Assembly (NCBI GenBank): GCA_947589415.1
Contig: CANQBP010000013.1
Coordinates: forward strand, 1 to 53,966
Direction: 5' to 3'
DNA length: 53,966 bases
From: an uncultured Clostridia bacterium
GTDB lineage: Bacteria > Bacillota > Clostridia > Oscillospirales > Acutalibacteraceae
Below are positions 41,913 through 51,200 of this stretch, one piece after another (the stretch's first letter is position 1; every line of letters begins with the position of its first letter). Made by a program: the position numbers and the translations under genes. The notes under the pieces are model-generated. The model was not told the origin of the DNA. It did not search any database and saw only the letters and a list, made by a program, of their open reading frames with translations.

Positions 41913-42752
41913 TTATTTTTTCTTTTTATCTGCGGCAGAAATGACAACGGGCTGTCTTTTATTCAAGACTTCTTCTCCCGAATTTTCTTCCTGTCCGTCC
42001 GAAACTTCGGAAACAGACTCTGTATCAAAATTGATCTCTTCGTCCGCTTTCTCATCAAAAACCGAATCCTGTTCGGCATGAGAAAGTGTTTCTTCCGAAT
42101 CGTCTGTTGAAGATGATTTTGTATCCTTTATCACGGTTTCAGGTTTATTGCCATGCATCGGGGGATAATTATCTTCAATCTCTTTTTGATACTTTTTGAA
42201 ATCCTCACCCTTAGCCATGGAATTGATAACGCTCAAGTGTTCCTTGTATGCTCGCATCAAAGAACTTCTGAAATTAAGCGCCTCACCCATCAAACCGATA
42301 ATCTTCTTTTTCTGGGCATCAAGAATTTCATTATTTTCCTCAATTTTATCTGACGATTCCCTAAGAGCTTTATTAACACGCTGTTCTATTTCCTCGTCTG
42401 CCTGTTTATTCAGCTTTTTACTGCGTTCCTTTGCCTCATTCAAGATCCTTTGTGCTTCTTCGTTCGCTTCGGAAAGCTGCTCCGTTGATTTTTGAGCTGC
42501 CTCCATAACAATTTGCTTTGCCGTCATTTGTGCGGTTATAATAGCATCTTGCACACTATCTTCTTTTTCTTTATACTCTTGAATTTTTTCGTTTAAGTTA
42601 TCAATTCTGCTCTCTAACTCTCTGTTTTCACTTTCAAGAGCCTTAACCTTTTTTATAACCTTATCCACAAAATCATCTACCTCTTCGGCTCTGTAACCTC
42701 CGGGTCTGGATTTGCGGAATGATATATTTTCTATTTCTTCTAAAGTAAGCAT
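41913..42752 (-). CDS. divIVA: DivIVA-domain cell division/polarity protein
   Basis: A 279-residue coiled-coil protein with the DivIVA membrane-binding N-terminus (MLTLEEIENISFRKSRPGGYRAEEVDDFVDKV). Long coiled coils follow (about 30-65 and 75-160), then an acidic Ser/Glu-rich tail ending in AADKKKK. DivIVA marks negatively curved membrane at division sites and poles. Firmicute gene order (sepF upstream, ileS downstream) supports it, although the usual yggT and ylmH genes between sepF and divIVA are missing. Confidence 0.93.
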   Translation of the reverse strand: MLTLEEIENISFRKSRPGGYRAEEVDDFVDKVIKKVKALESENRELESRIDNLNEKIQEYKEKEDSVQDAIITAQMTAKQIVMEAAQKSTEQLSEANEEAQRILNEAKERSKKLNKQADEEIEQRVNKALRESSDKIEENNEILDAQKKKIIGLMGEALNFRSSLMRAYKEHLSVINSMAKGEDFKKYQKEIEDNYPPMHGNKPETVIKDTKSSSTDDSEETLSHAEQDSVFDEKADEEINFDTESVSEVSDGQEENSGEEVLNKRQPVVISAADKKKK

Positions 42753-42800
42753 ACAGCGACCCTTTCTTCATAAATATACAGGAAAAACAAAAACATCAAA

Positions 42801-43274
42801 TTAAAAATAAACGTTATCGCTTCCGACTTCGTCCATCGCATCCTGACCGGAAAGTGTGACATTGCTCGGCATTATAATGAAGGTATCCTCTGCTACTTTC
42901 TTTACACTTCCGTTTTGTGCATACGCAACCCCGCCGAGAAAGTCGATAATCCTTTTCGACACATCTTTGTTCGTATCCTCAACGTTAAGTATGACGGTAT
43001 GTCTTTTAATAAGCTCATCCGCCATATCCTTTACCGACGGGTCAAATGCCTCCGGTTTGAAAAGCACAAACTGTACATTCACTCCCTCATTCATATTTAT
43101 AACATTGTCGGAAGACTCTTCCTGTTCCTGTTCATCAGAAAATTCGTATTCCTCTTCGGTCTGCTCATCTTCTTCCGAACTTTCCTCGTCATCGTAGTAA
43201 TCGTCGTAATTATTGTTTTCCTCCTCCGGCTGTTTCAGTATGCTCTTAAACTTTCCCATAAGTTTGTTAGCCAT
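42801..43274 (-). CDS. sepF: Cell division protein SepF
   Basis: SepF tethers FtsZ to the membrane and aligns the Z-ring. The 157-residue product has the N-terminal amphipathic membrane anchor (MANKLMGKFKSILK), a very acidic linker of about 50 residues (Glu/Asp/Ser), and the SepF core from about 62. The core includes FDPSVKDMADELIKRHTVILNVED and RIIDFLGGVAYAQNGSVKKVAEDTFIIMP. I chose the ATG at 43274 behind AGGAGAGG; a longer frame overlaps the intergenic region. The yggS-type gene lies 19 bp upstream. Confidence 0.95.
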   Translation of the reverse strand: MANKLMGKFKSILKQPEEENNNYDDYYDDEESSEEDEQTEEEYEFSDEQEQEESSDNVINMNEGVNVQFVLFKPEAFDPSVKDMADELIKRHTVILNVEDTNKDVSKRIIDFLGGVAYAQNGSVKKVAEDTFIIMPSNVTLSGQDAMDEVGSDNVYF

Positions 43275-43293
43275 AATAATCCTCTCCTTTAAT

Positions 43294-44028
43294 TTATCTG
43301 TAAACTCTGGCACCGAAAAGCCGTGAGCCGACTCTTATCATATTAGCGCCACACAGGATAGCCTCCTGATAGTCATCGGACATTCCCATTGACAGAAAGT
43401 CCATACATACATTATCCGATTTTTTCGGTGAAATGTCAATAAATAGTTTATACATATTATCAAAAAATTTTGAAATTTCCGTTTTTGTGTCGCAAATCGG
43501 CGGTACTGACATCAATCCTCTTATTTTTATATTCTCTAAAAGACTTATTTTCCCGATAAGTTCCTCTAAATTTTCTGTCAGGACACCTGACTTATTTTCC
43601 TCCCTGCCTATATTCACCTCAATAAGCACATCTGTCGTGACTCCGTTTTTTACGGAAAGTCTTGATATTTCTTTTGCAAGATGAAAACTGTCCACCGATT
43701 GTATCATAGACACCTTTCCTATTATCTGCCTCACCTTATTTGTTTGAAGATGACCTATAAAGTGCAGTTCACAATTATCGAGGTTATATTCATCATATTT
43801 CGATAAAAGCTCTTGTACCCTGTTTTCACCTATTTGTTTCAAGCCGAGGGATATCGCATAGTTTATAAATTCGGGTTCTACTGTCTTTGTTGCAGCAAGA
43901 AAGGAGATATCTTCGGGTTTTCTCCCGCTTTTTTCTGCTGCCCTCGCTATATTTTCGGTTATTTGAGAATAATTTGATTTAATCGCATCAAACATTTCCT
44001 TTTTTTTAATCGACAATTCTTCCGTCAT
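43294..44028 (-). CDS. YggS-family PLP homeostasis protein
   Basis: A 244-residue PLPBP/YggS protein with a single-domain alanine-racemase-like barrel that binds pyridoxal phosphate without known catalysis. The PLP lysine is in FLAATKTVEPEFI near residue 43. GENRVQELLSKYD, HFIGHLQTNKVR and a C-terminal SMGMSDDYQEAILCGANMIRVGSRLFG are typical. The ATG at 44028 (MTEELS) follows GGAG and overlaps the upstream gene by 23 bp. An internal ATG at 43995 has poor spacing. This gene sits directly before sepF in most Firmicutes. Confidence 0.93.
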   Translation of the reverse strand: MTEELSIKKKEMFDAIKSNYSQITENIARAAEKSGRKPEDISFLAATKTVEPEFINYAISLGLKQIGENRVQELLSKYDEYNLDNCELHFIGHLQTNKVRQIIGKVSMIQSVDSFHLAKEISRLSVKNGVTTDVLIEVNIGREENKSGVLTENLEELIGKISLLENIKIRGLMSVPPICDTKTEISKFFDNMYKLFIDISPKKSDNVCMDFLSMGMSDDYQEAILCGANMIRVGSRLFGARVYR

Positions 44029-45310
44029 ACAGATTTGCTCCTTCCACCACGACATCGTCATAAACCTTCAGAACTCCGTATTCATCTGTAACGATATCTT
44101 CTTTTTCGGGCGAACTTTTTGATATAACAAAATCATCACCCGTATATTGTTCTATAATTTGCTTAAACTGTAATTCGTTTCCGATAAGCACATAAACTCC
44201 CTGCACGGTTTTTGTTTCTGTTTTTTCTTTTCCGTTCTCGTCCGTAAATGTTTCTGTCACCTGCTTTTCGTGAACCGAGCTTTTGGGTACATATATACCC
44301 TCATATGTATTTATTACAATAGAAATATTTTCTTTTCTTACATACGACATTTCCGGGTTCATGTAATTCCCGCGCAAAATCACAACGGCATCGGAGGTTT
44401 TCGATTCTTGATTTACGGAATAAACATCAACATCTATTTTTCTGTTATTCACCGTCGGAATATCGACCCTTAAATTATACGCTGTCTTTATTCTCAATGC
44501 ATCTTCGGCGCTCACCTTACAGGCTATATACCAATAAACCCCCTGTATGGTTTTTCCTATAACGTTACTATCCACATCTTTAGGCTTCCACTTTTTATCC
44601 GATAAGTCATCGGGAGTTATTCCCTCAAGATCTTTCGTATTATAAATGCCCTCGAAACCGTCCGCACAACTTACAAAATATCCCGAAACAGGTGATTTGA
44701 CCTGTTTTCCTTTAGAATTTGAGTAATTTTTTTTAAGCTCATCAATCTGTTTTTTGAGCTGATCGATTCTTTCGTCAAATTTTTCGGCTTTCCCGGTCAA
44801 TATCTGTCTTTCATTTATATTATACAGTATATTTTCAACACCATTGTCCGCTTCAGCCATATTTCCGTTGCTTACGCTGTAATTTATTTGAGAAAGATAT
44901 GCATTTATATTCTTATCCAAACTTTCCGGTGTTGCCGAGATATTCTCCGTCAAACCGTCAAGCTGTTCAAGTGCATCGACCTGCGATTGAAGTTTGTCTA
45001 TTATCTTTTTATCGGCAGCAGCATTTTCGTTTGAGTAGATATCCGCAACCGCTTCGTTTTTGGATATTCTTCCGCCGTCATCGGTTCGGTATGTAATATA
45101 ACCGTCCGCATCGCTTGTAATCAGCTTTTCATCACGGATAAAATATCCCGTTACTTCCACGGAATCGGAAACTGTCATTATACTTGCCGACTGCGTTTTT
45201 ATCTGGGCAAAATTTGCCTTTATTATAACCGAAACGATGTACGCTAAAATTAAAAGCGTCATCACTGCGATAGCAACCTTTTTTATTATCAATGTCTTAT
45301 CCTTATCCAT
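44006..45310 (-). CDS. HlyD-like membrane protein of the sepF region
   Basis: A 434-residue protein with one N-terminal membrane helix (about 10-32). A large extracytoplasmic part follows, with a barrel-sandwich-type strand pair (VEVTGYFIRDEKLITSDADGYITYRTDDGGRISKNEAVADIY), a coiled-coil hairpin of about 100 residues, and a second half-motif (SPVSGYFVSCADGFEG). This is the layout of HlyD/secretion-adaptor proteins. Such proteins are regularly encoded beside sepF in Clostridia, as I recall, without a matching ABC pump. The role is unknown; a division-linked envelope function is speculation. Start at 45310 behind GGGGG. Confidence 0.8.
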   Translation of the reverse strand: MDKDKTLIIKKVAIAVMTLLILAYIVSVIIKANFAQIKTQSASIMTVSDSVEVTGYFIRDEKLITSDADGYITYRTDDGGRISKNEAVADIYSNENAAADKKIIDKLQSQVDALEQLDGLTENISATPESLDKNINAYLSQINYSVSNGNMAEADNGVENILYNINERQILTGKAEKFDERIDQLKKQIDELKKNYSNSKGKQVKSPVSGYFVSCADGFEGIYNTKDLEGITPDDLSDKKWKPKDVDSNVIGKTIQGVYWYIACKVSAEDALRIKTAYNLRVDIPTVNNRKIDVDVYSVNQESKTSDAVVILRGNYMNPEMSYVRKENISIVINTYEGIYVPKSSVHEKQVTETFTDENGKEKTETKTVQGVYVLIGNELQFKQIIEQYTGDDFVISKSSPEKEDIVTDEYGVLKVYDDVVVEGANLYDGRIVD

Positions 45311-45371
45311 TTTTACCCCCGATTTAAACAATCTATGACTATTTTACCACCTTACATCAGTTTTGTAAATA

Positions 45372-46310
45372 TCATACATTATTTTCGTATTCAAAAATTC
45401 TTGCAGCCTCTTCAAAAACATCATCACACCTGTCAATTTCGATCCAATTTACATATTCATCACGTCTGAACCAAGTAAGCTGTCTTTTGGCATAATGTCT
45501 TGTTGCCTTTTTAAGACTGTCAACAGCCTCCTCCAATGATATATTGCCGTCAAGGTACGGCTTTAGTTCCTTATATCCTATTGCCGCAGATGCCGTACTC
45601 CCGGCACTTGTGCCGTAAAAATTCCTTGCCTCATCTATAAGACCCTGTTCGAGCATTTTATCCACACGTTTATTTATCCTGTCATACAGTATCTGCCGAT
45701 CCGAATACGTAAGTCCTATAACCGTAGATTTATAGGGTGAGGGTGTCAATTTTGAACGTCTGATATGTTCACTCATTGTAATTCCCGTTATTTCATATAC
45801 CTCTATCGCACGTATTATTCTTTTACGGTTCTGCGGCAGCAAACAAGCGGCAGTTTCCGGATCAAATCCCGCAAGATATTCTATCAGCTTTTCGCCGCCA
45901 TCGGACTCATAACGTTCATTGAGCTTTTCTCTTATATCCTTATCGTAGGCGGTTTCGGAAAATTTTATATTTTCAAGAAAAGAACGGACATAAAGTCCTG
46001 TCCCGCCGCAAAGAATCGGCAGCTTTCCCCTGCTGTATATATCCGCAGCCGCCTTATTCGCAAGGTCAACATAGTCTGCTACCGAAAATTCCTTATCGGG
46101 TTCGAGAAAATCCATTAAATGATGTACAACCCCCTGTTTTTCTTCATCAGAGGGTTTTGCAGTGGCAATATTCATACCCTTATATATCTGCATAGAATCT
46201 GCGGAAATTATCTCCCCGCCGTAATATTTCGCAAGCCTTACCGAAAGATCCGTTTTTCCCGATGCGGTCGGCCCGACAATTGCTAAAAGTCTGATTTTCG
46301 CATCACCCAT
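45372..46310 (-). CDS. miaA: tRNA dimethylallyltransferase
   Basis: MiaA adds the isopentenyl group to A37 of tRNAs reading UNN codons. The 312-residue product shows the P-loop GPTASGKT (14-21), SADSMQIYKGMNIATAKPS near 36, HHLMDFLEP near 64, CGGTGLYVRSFLEN near 102 and the C-terminal RHYAKRQLTWFRRD. The start lies four bases after the uridine phosphorylase stop, so the two are tightly linked. Confidence 0.96.
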   Translation of the reverse strand: MGDAKIRLLAIVGPTASGKTDLSVRLAKYYGGEIISADSMQIYKGMNIATAKPSDEEKQGVVHHLMDFLEPDKEFSVADYVDLANKAAADIYSRGKLPILCGGTGLYVRSFLENIKFSETAYDKDIREKLNERYESDGGEKLIEYLAGFDPETAACLLPQNRKRIIRAIEVYEITGITMSEHIRRSKLTPSPYKSTVIGLTYSDRQILYDRINKRVDKMLEQGLIDEARNFYGTSAGSTASAAIGYKELKPYLDGNISLEEAVDSLKKATRHYAKRQLTWFRRDEYVNWIEIDRCDDVFEEAARIFEYENNV

Positions 46311-46314
46311 ACAG

Positions 46315-47070
46315 TTATCTCCCGTTACCGCAAATTATTGTTCTTAACCCTTCGACTGCCGTCATTATTGCGATATCCGTTTTATCCGAGCCGTAAGCGG
46401 CAGTTTTTTCTTTCGCCTGATTCCACATCACATGGAGAACACAACCTATTTTTATTCTTCTTACCGATGCAACGGTAAATAATGCAGCACTTTCCATTTC
46501 GGAGGCAAGTACATTAAGTTTCTTCCATGCCTCCCACTTATTTTCAAGTTCATATGACACGGGCATACTTTCGGGTCTATGCTGACCGTAAAATGAATCC
46601 TTGCTTTGTACCACACCGGTATGATATTTCACACCGTTTCGTTTTGCAGCTCCCGCAAGTGCGCAAATAACATCAAAATCGGCACAAGCGGGATATTCAA
46701 CGGGGGCGTATTCCTTTGACGTCCCCTCCATGCGTATTGCGGCAGTCGGTATGACTATATCCCCGCATGATACATCTTCGCTTATTCCTCCGCAAGTACC
46801 TATACGAACCGCTGTCTTTACACCGATAAGGGCAAGTTCCTCAAGTGCAATAGCTGCTGACGGCCCACCAATTCCCGTGGAGGTTATTATTACGGTTTCT
46901 CCCTCTATTTTTCCCGAAAACGACCTAAACTCCCTGTTTTGTGCAATAAAGCGGGGTTCTTCAATATACTCCGCAATCTTGTCAACTCTCCCCGGATCAC
47001 CCGGAAGAATTGCATATTTTATATTCGTTTCAACAGGGATATTCAAATGCATAAGCGTTTTTTCATTCAA
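46315..47070 (-). CDS. udp: Uridine phosphorylase family nucleoside phosphorylase
   Basis: A 251-residue NP-I family enzyme that splits nucleosides with phosphate to ribose-1-phosphate and base. ILPGDPGRVDKIAEYIE (phosphate Arg), TSTGIGGPSAAIALEEL, RIGTCGGI and ASEMESAALFTVAS match uridine phosphorylase. The best start is TTG at 47070 behind AGAGTGA. An in-frame ATG at 47052 is an alternative and would remove six residues. It lies just upstream of miaA and 24 bp downstream of corA. Confidence 0.9.
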   Translation of the reverse strand: MNEKTLMHLNIPVETNIKYAILPGDPGRVDKIAEYIEEPRFIAQNREFRSFSGKIEGETVIITSTGIGGPSAAIALEELALIGVKTAVRIGTCGGISEDVSCGDIVIPTAAIRMEGTSKEYAPVEYPACADFDVICALAGAAKRNGVKYHTGVVQSKDSFYGQHRPESMPVSYELENKWEAWKKLNVLASEMESAALFTVASVRRIKIGCVLHVMWNQAKEKTAAYGSDKTDIAIMTAVEGLRTIICGNGR

Positions 47071-47093
47071 TATAAATCACTCTTTTCGCAGTA

Positions 47094-48023
47094 TCAAAAC
47101 ATATCTTTTCGTTTCAGTATAAGATACATTATCAGCATAAGTGCCGCCGACAATACAATCGGAAACCACCAAAAACCGTCAAACGGCAAACCGCCGATTA
47201 TGTTCATTCCGTACACGCCGGTTATTACCGTAGGAACGGACACCAAAAGCGTAAGCGACGCTTGAATTTTCATAACTACATTCAGATTATTCGATATTAT
47301 GGAAGCGAATACATCTATCGTTCCATTCAAAATATTAAGATAAAGGGCAGCCATATCAACCGCCTGCTTTATCTCGATAAGTACATCTTCAAGAAGATCC
47401 TGATCATCTTCATAAAGTTTTATATACCTTCCCCTCATGATTTTTTCAAGAGCCACCTCGTCGGCTTTAAGAGAGGAGGAAAAATAAACAAGGGATTTCT
47501 CCACATCAAGAAGTTGGTTAAGTTCTTTATTCTTTGTAGAGCGGCGGAGATTTCTTTCAAGACGGTTGCTTATCATATCAATCTGTTTGAGGTACTGTAA
47601 ATATTTTGTTGCCATTCTAAGCATAATATGCAAAACAAAATGCGTCTTATAGTGCGTCATAACATTACGCACAACACCCTCGGAAAATTCCGTGAGGATA
47701 GTACTTTCTCTTACCGATACCGTTATAACATTGTTTTTAGTTATCATTATGCCTATCGGCATTGTGGAATATGATATGCTGCCCGACGTTTTTTCCACAA
47801 CAGGAACGTCCATAATAATGAGAGTTGTGTCGTCCTCACTATCAATATGCGCCGACTCCTCTTCATCAAGTGCCGAGCGGAGAAGCTCCGGCGGTATGTT
47901 GAAAGAATCAAGAAGGTATTGTACTTCATCATCTTCGGGTGCGGTACAGTTCACCCAGCAGCCTTCTTCATATTCATTGATTTTCTCAATTCTGCCGTTT
48001 ATTGTTTTGTAGTAATTTATCAC
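47094..48023 (-). CDS. corA: CorA-family divalent cation transporter
   Basis: A 309-residue CorA-type Mg/Co channel. The cytoplasmic N-terminal domain is followed by the long stalk helix (about 190-250). Two C-terminal membrane helices carry the selectivity motif YGMN near residue 276 (TGVYGMNIIGG). The basic tail KRKDMF is at the end. I prefer the GTG at 48023 with AAGGA eight bases upstream; another in-frame GTG at 48065 has a weaker site. The start lies inside a 44-codon ORF that has the stronger ribosome site, suggesting coupled translation. Confidence 0.92.
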   Translation of the reverse strand: MINYYKTINGRIEKINEYEEGCWVNCTAPEDDEVQYLLDSFNIPPELLRSALDEEESAHIDSEDDTTLIIMDVPVVEKTSGSISYSTMPIGIMITKNNVITVSVRESTILTEFSEGVVRNVMTHYKTHFVLHIMLRMATKYLQYLKQIDMISNRLERNLRRSTKNKELNQLLDVEKSLVYFSSSLKADEVALEKIMRGRYIKLYEDDQDLLEDVLIEIKQAVDMAALYLNILNGTIDVFASIISNNLNVVMKIQASLTLLVSVPTVITGVYGMNIIGGLPFDGFWWFPIVLSAALMLIMYLILKRKDMF

Positions 48024-48120
48024 ATAGCTCGTCCTTTCCGTATGCAGAGTTGCGCAGTAATGCACAATACTCTTTATTTTCTAAAAATATAAAATGTTGA
48101 CCGTAAGGGTCTGTACTCAT
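47986..48120 (-). CDS. 44-codon ORF overlapping the corA start
   Basis: ATG at 48120 follows GGAGGTGG with six bases spacing, the strongest ribosome site in the area, and starts about 42 nt after the promoter's expected start site. It encodes MSTDPYGQHFIFLENKEYCA... ending NNKRQN, with no membrane helix. The stop lies 38 bp inside corA in another frame. It could be a small protein or a regulatory leader ORF controlling corA translation. No homologue is recognised. Confidence 0.6.
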   Translation of the reverse strand: MSTDPYGQHFIFLENKEYCALLRNSAYGKDELCDKLLQNNKRQN

Positions 48121-48168
48121 GCATTACCACCTCCACATCGGATCAAGCTGACACAAAACGCTATAATA

Positions 48169-48197
48169 ATTATAATCATTTTCGCCTATATAATCAA
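48169..48197 (-). promoter_or_regulatory. Sigma-A promoter of the corA unit
   Basis: On the minus strand, TTGATT (48192-48197), 17-bp spacer, TATAAT (48169-48174). It starts a unit of leader ORF, corA, udp and possibly miaA. Confidence 0.78.
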
Positions 48198-48270
48198 GGG
48201 TAATTTTAATATCACAATTTATTTTAAACAATCGGAATATCGCTGATATTTTTAAACTAATCGTATTCGG

Positions 48271-51200
48271 TTATTTTACATAGCTCACATTTTCTTCCCC
48301 TATCCTTTTCTTCAGTTCTCTAAGCATAACATCGTTTACATCTACCCGCATTGATGCAGGAGTACGCCACAACTTTCTGCTGTCCGTAAAAAAGATATAC
48401 AGAGGTTCAATTCCGTCAAATATATCAATAATTTGTTTTGCCCTTATATATTCCGTACAGGTGTCATTTGCAACACGCAAATATAATCCTGACGGATTGT
48501 TTTTCTTTCGCATATCGGAAGTTTTAGAAACTGCATCGGGTTGTTTTAACGCAGGCATGACCTTATCACATATAATCTGTGGTGTTTCTTCCTCACGTCT
48601 GCTTATTGTTCCGAATACCCTTAATATATTTCCCTCGCAAATCATACCACCGTATTCGTCAAGAATTTTCGGAAACACAATCATTTCCGCCGAACCGTAT
48701 TTGTCCTCAATATTTACAAATTCCATTCTTGCGTTATTTTTGGTTATTTTCGATTTTATGCCTGATATCATGCATATAACATCGACCTTTTTTCCGTCAA
48801 AATATACATTCGTATCCTCGCTGAGTATATCGCACAATCTGTCCGTCCCGGCTGAAGCAACCAGATCGTCATATTCCGACATCGGGTGACCGCTCAGGTA
48901 TATCCCTGCCGTTTCCCTCTCCATATCAAGAATTTCACGCTTTGTAAACTCCTCAACGTCAGGGAGCGAAGGCTCATCATGAAATTCACCGTCATCTCCG
49001 AATAAATTCATTTGCCCCTCTATGGTCACTTTTTTTTCTTCCGCTATACTGTCAAGCACACTCGGAACAGCCATAAGCATTTGTCTGCGATTTGCCCCCA
49101 TTCCGTCTAATGCCCCGCATTTTATAAGATTTTCAACAGCCCGTTTATTAAGCTCCTTACCGTAGACTCTCCTGCAAAAGTCATAAAAAGAAACAAATTT
49201 ACCGTTCTGTCTTTCCTGTATTATCAATTCAATAAGATTTCTGCCAAGACTTTTTATTGCCATAAGACCGAAACGTATATTTTTACCGCTGACTGTAAAG
49301 CCTATATCACTTTCGTTAATGCTCGGAGGCAATACCTCTATGTTTTTTTTTGAACATTCATCAATATACGATGCTACCTTACCGCTGTCACCGAGAACGC
49401 TTGTCAATAACGCAGCCATAAATTCACAAGGGTAATGATATTTTTCATAGGCTGTTTGATATGAAATATACGCATATGCAGCTGCGTGCGCCCTGTTAAA
49501 AGCATATGAAGCAAAACTCTCCATTTCCGAAAAAATATCAAGCGCCGTCTTTTTCGGTATCCCCCTGCGTATGCAGCCGTCAACCGCAACATTACCGTTT
49601 TCGTCAACAAGTCCGTTTATAAATATTTTCTTTTCCTGCTCCATAACACTTTTTTTCTTTTTAGCCATAGCCCTGCGAACGATATCGGCTCTTCCGAGAG
49701 AATAACCCGCAAGCGTTCTGAATATCTGCATAACCTGTTCCTGATACACTATGCAGCCGTAAGTCACATCAAGAATCGGCTTGAGAAGCGGGTGTTTATA
49801 CGTTATTTTTTCAGGATTATGCCGATTTTCTATATACCTCGGTATGCTGTCCATCGGCCCGGGACGGTACAGGGAAATTACTGCGATGATATCTTCAAGA
49901 CTTTCGGGACAAAGACGTGTGAGAACATTTTTCATTCCTTTCGATTCAAATTGGAACACACCGTCGGTATCTGCCCTTGAATACATTTCAAATACCCCTC
50001 TGTCATTATCGGGAATATTATTTACCGAAAAATCTCTGTTATGTTTCTGTATCATTTTTTCCGCTTCACGGAGTACCGTAAGGTTTCTAAGCCCGAGAAA
50101 ATCCATTTTCAGCAGTCCGAGTTCATCAAGCTCGGTCATCGTAAATTGTGTTACAACAGTATCGTCATTTTTTGCAACAGGTACATAATCCGTAACCGCC
50201 CTATCGGTTATAACAACTCCGGCAGCATGGGTTGTTGTATTCCTCGGCATACCCTCAAGTTTTATTGCTGTATCTATCAGACTGCGGATCTGTTCGTCAC
50301 CGTCATAAAGCATTTTCAATTCTTTTGATACATTTAATGCTTTTTCTATTGTCATACCGATATCACGTGGTATCAGCTTTGCCACTTTGTCGCACACATT
50401 ATACGGGACTGCCAACGCTCTGCCAACGTCACGTACAGCTCCCCTTGCCGCCATTGTACCGAATGCTGCTATCTGCGCAACATGATCGGAACCGTATTTC
50501 CTTATAACGTAATCTATGACTTCCTGCCTGCGTTCTGTACAAAAGTCTATATCAAAGTCGGGCATACTAACCCTTTCAGGATTTAGAAAACGCTCAAAAA
50601 GCAAATTATACTTTATCGGGTCAATTTCGGTTATACCGATACAATATGCCGCAAGGCTTCCTGCTCCCGAACCTCTTCCCGCTCCAACGGGAATACCGTG
50701 TGTCTTTGCATAGTTCACATAATCGGCAACTATAAGGTAATAATCTATATACCCCATTTGCGATACTATGCCTATCTCATATTCAAGCCTTTCCGTTACG
50801 GAATTGTCGGGATTATCTCCGTAGTATTTCCTTAGTCCGTTATAGCAGCACTTTCTAAAATACTCTAAATGATCCTCATTATTAGGAACATCAAAATGCG
50901 GCAGCTTTATTTTCCCGAATTCTATTTCTACATTACAACGCTCCGCAATTTTTACGGTGTTATCTATGGCTTCGGGTATTCCGGGAAATACTGCCCGCAT
51001 TTCCTCCTCGCTTTTCAAATAAAATTCACTTGTGGGAAAAGCCATAGGATTTTCCTCATTGACGGTTTTATTCGTTTGAATACACAATAGTACATTTTGA
51101 GTTTTGCTGTCCGCTTTTTTTATATAATGACAGTCATTTGTTGCAGCGAGAGGAATATTTAACTCCTTTGACAAACGCATTATAAGGGGATTTATTCTTT

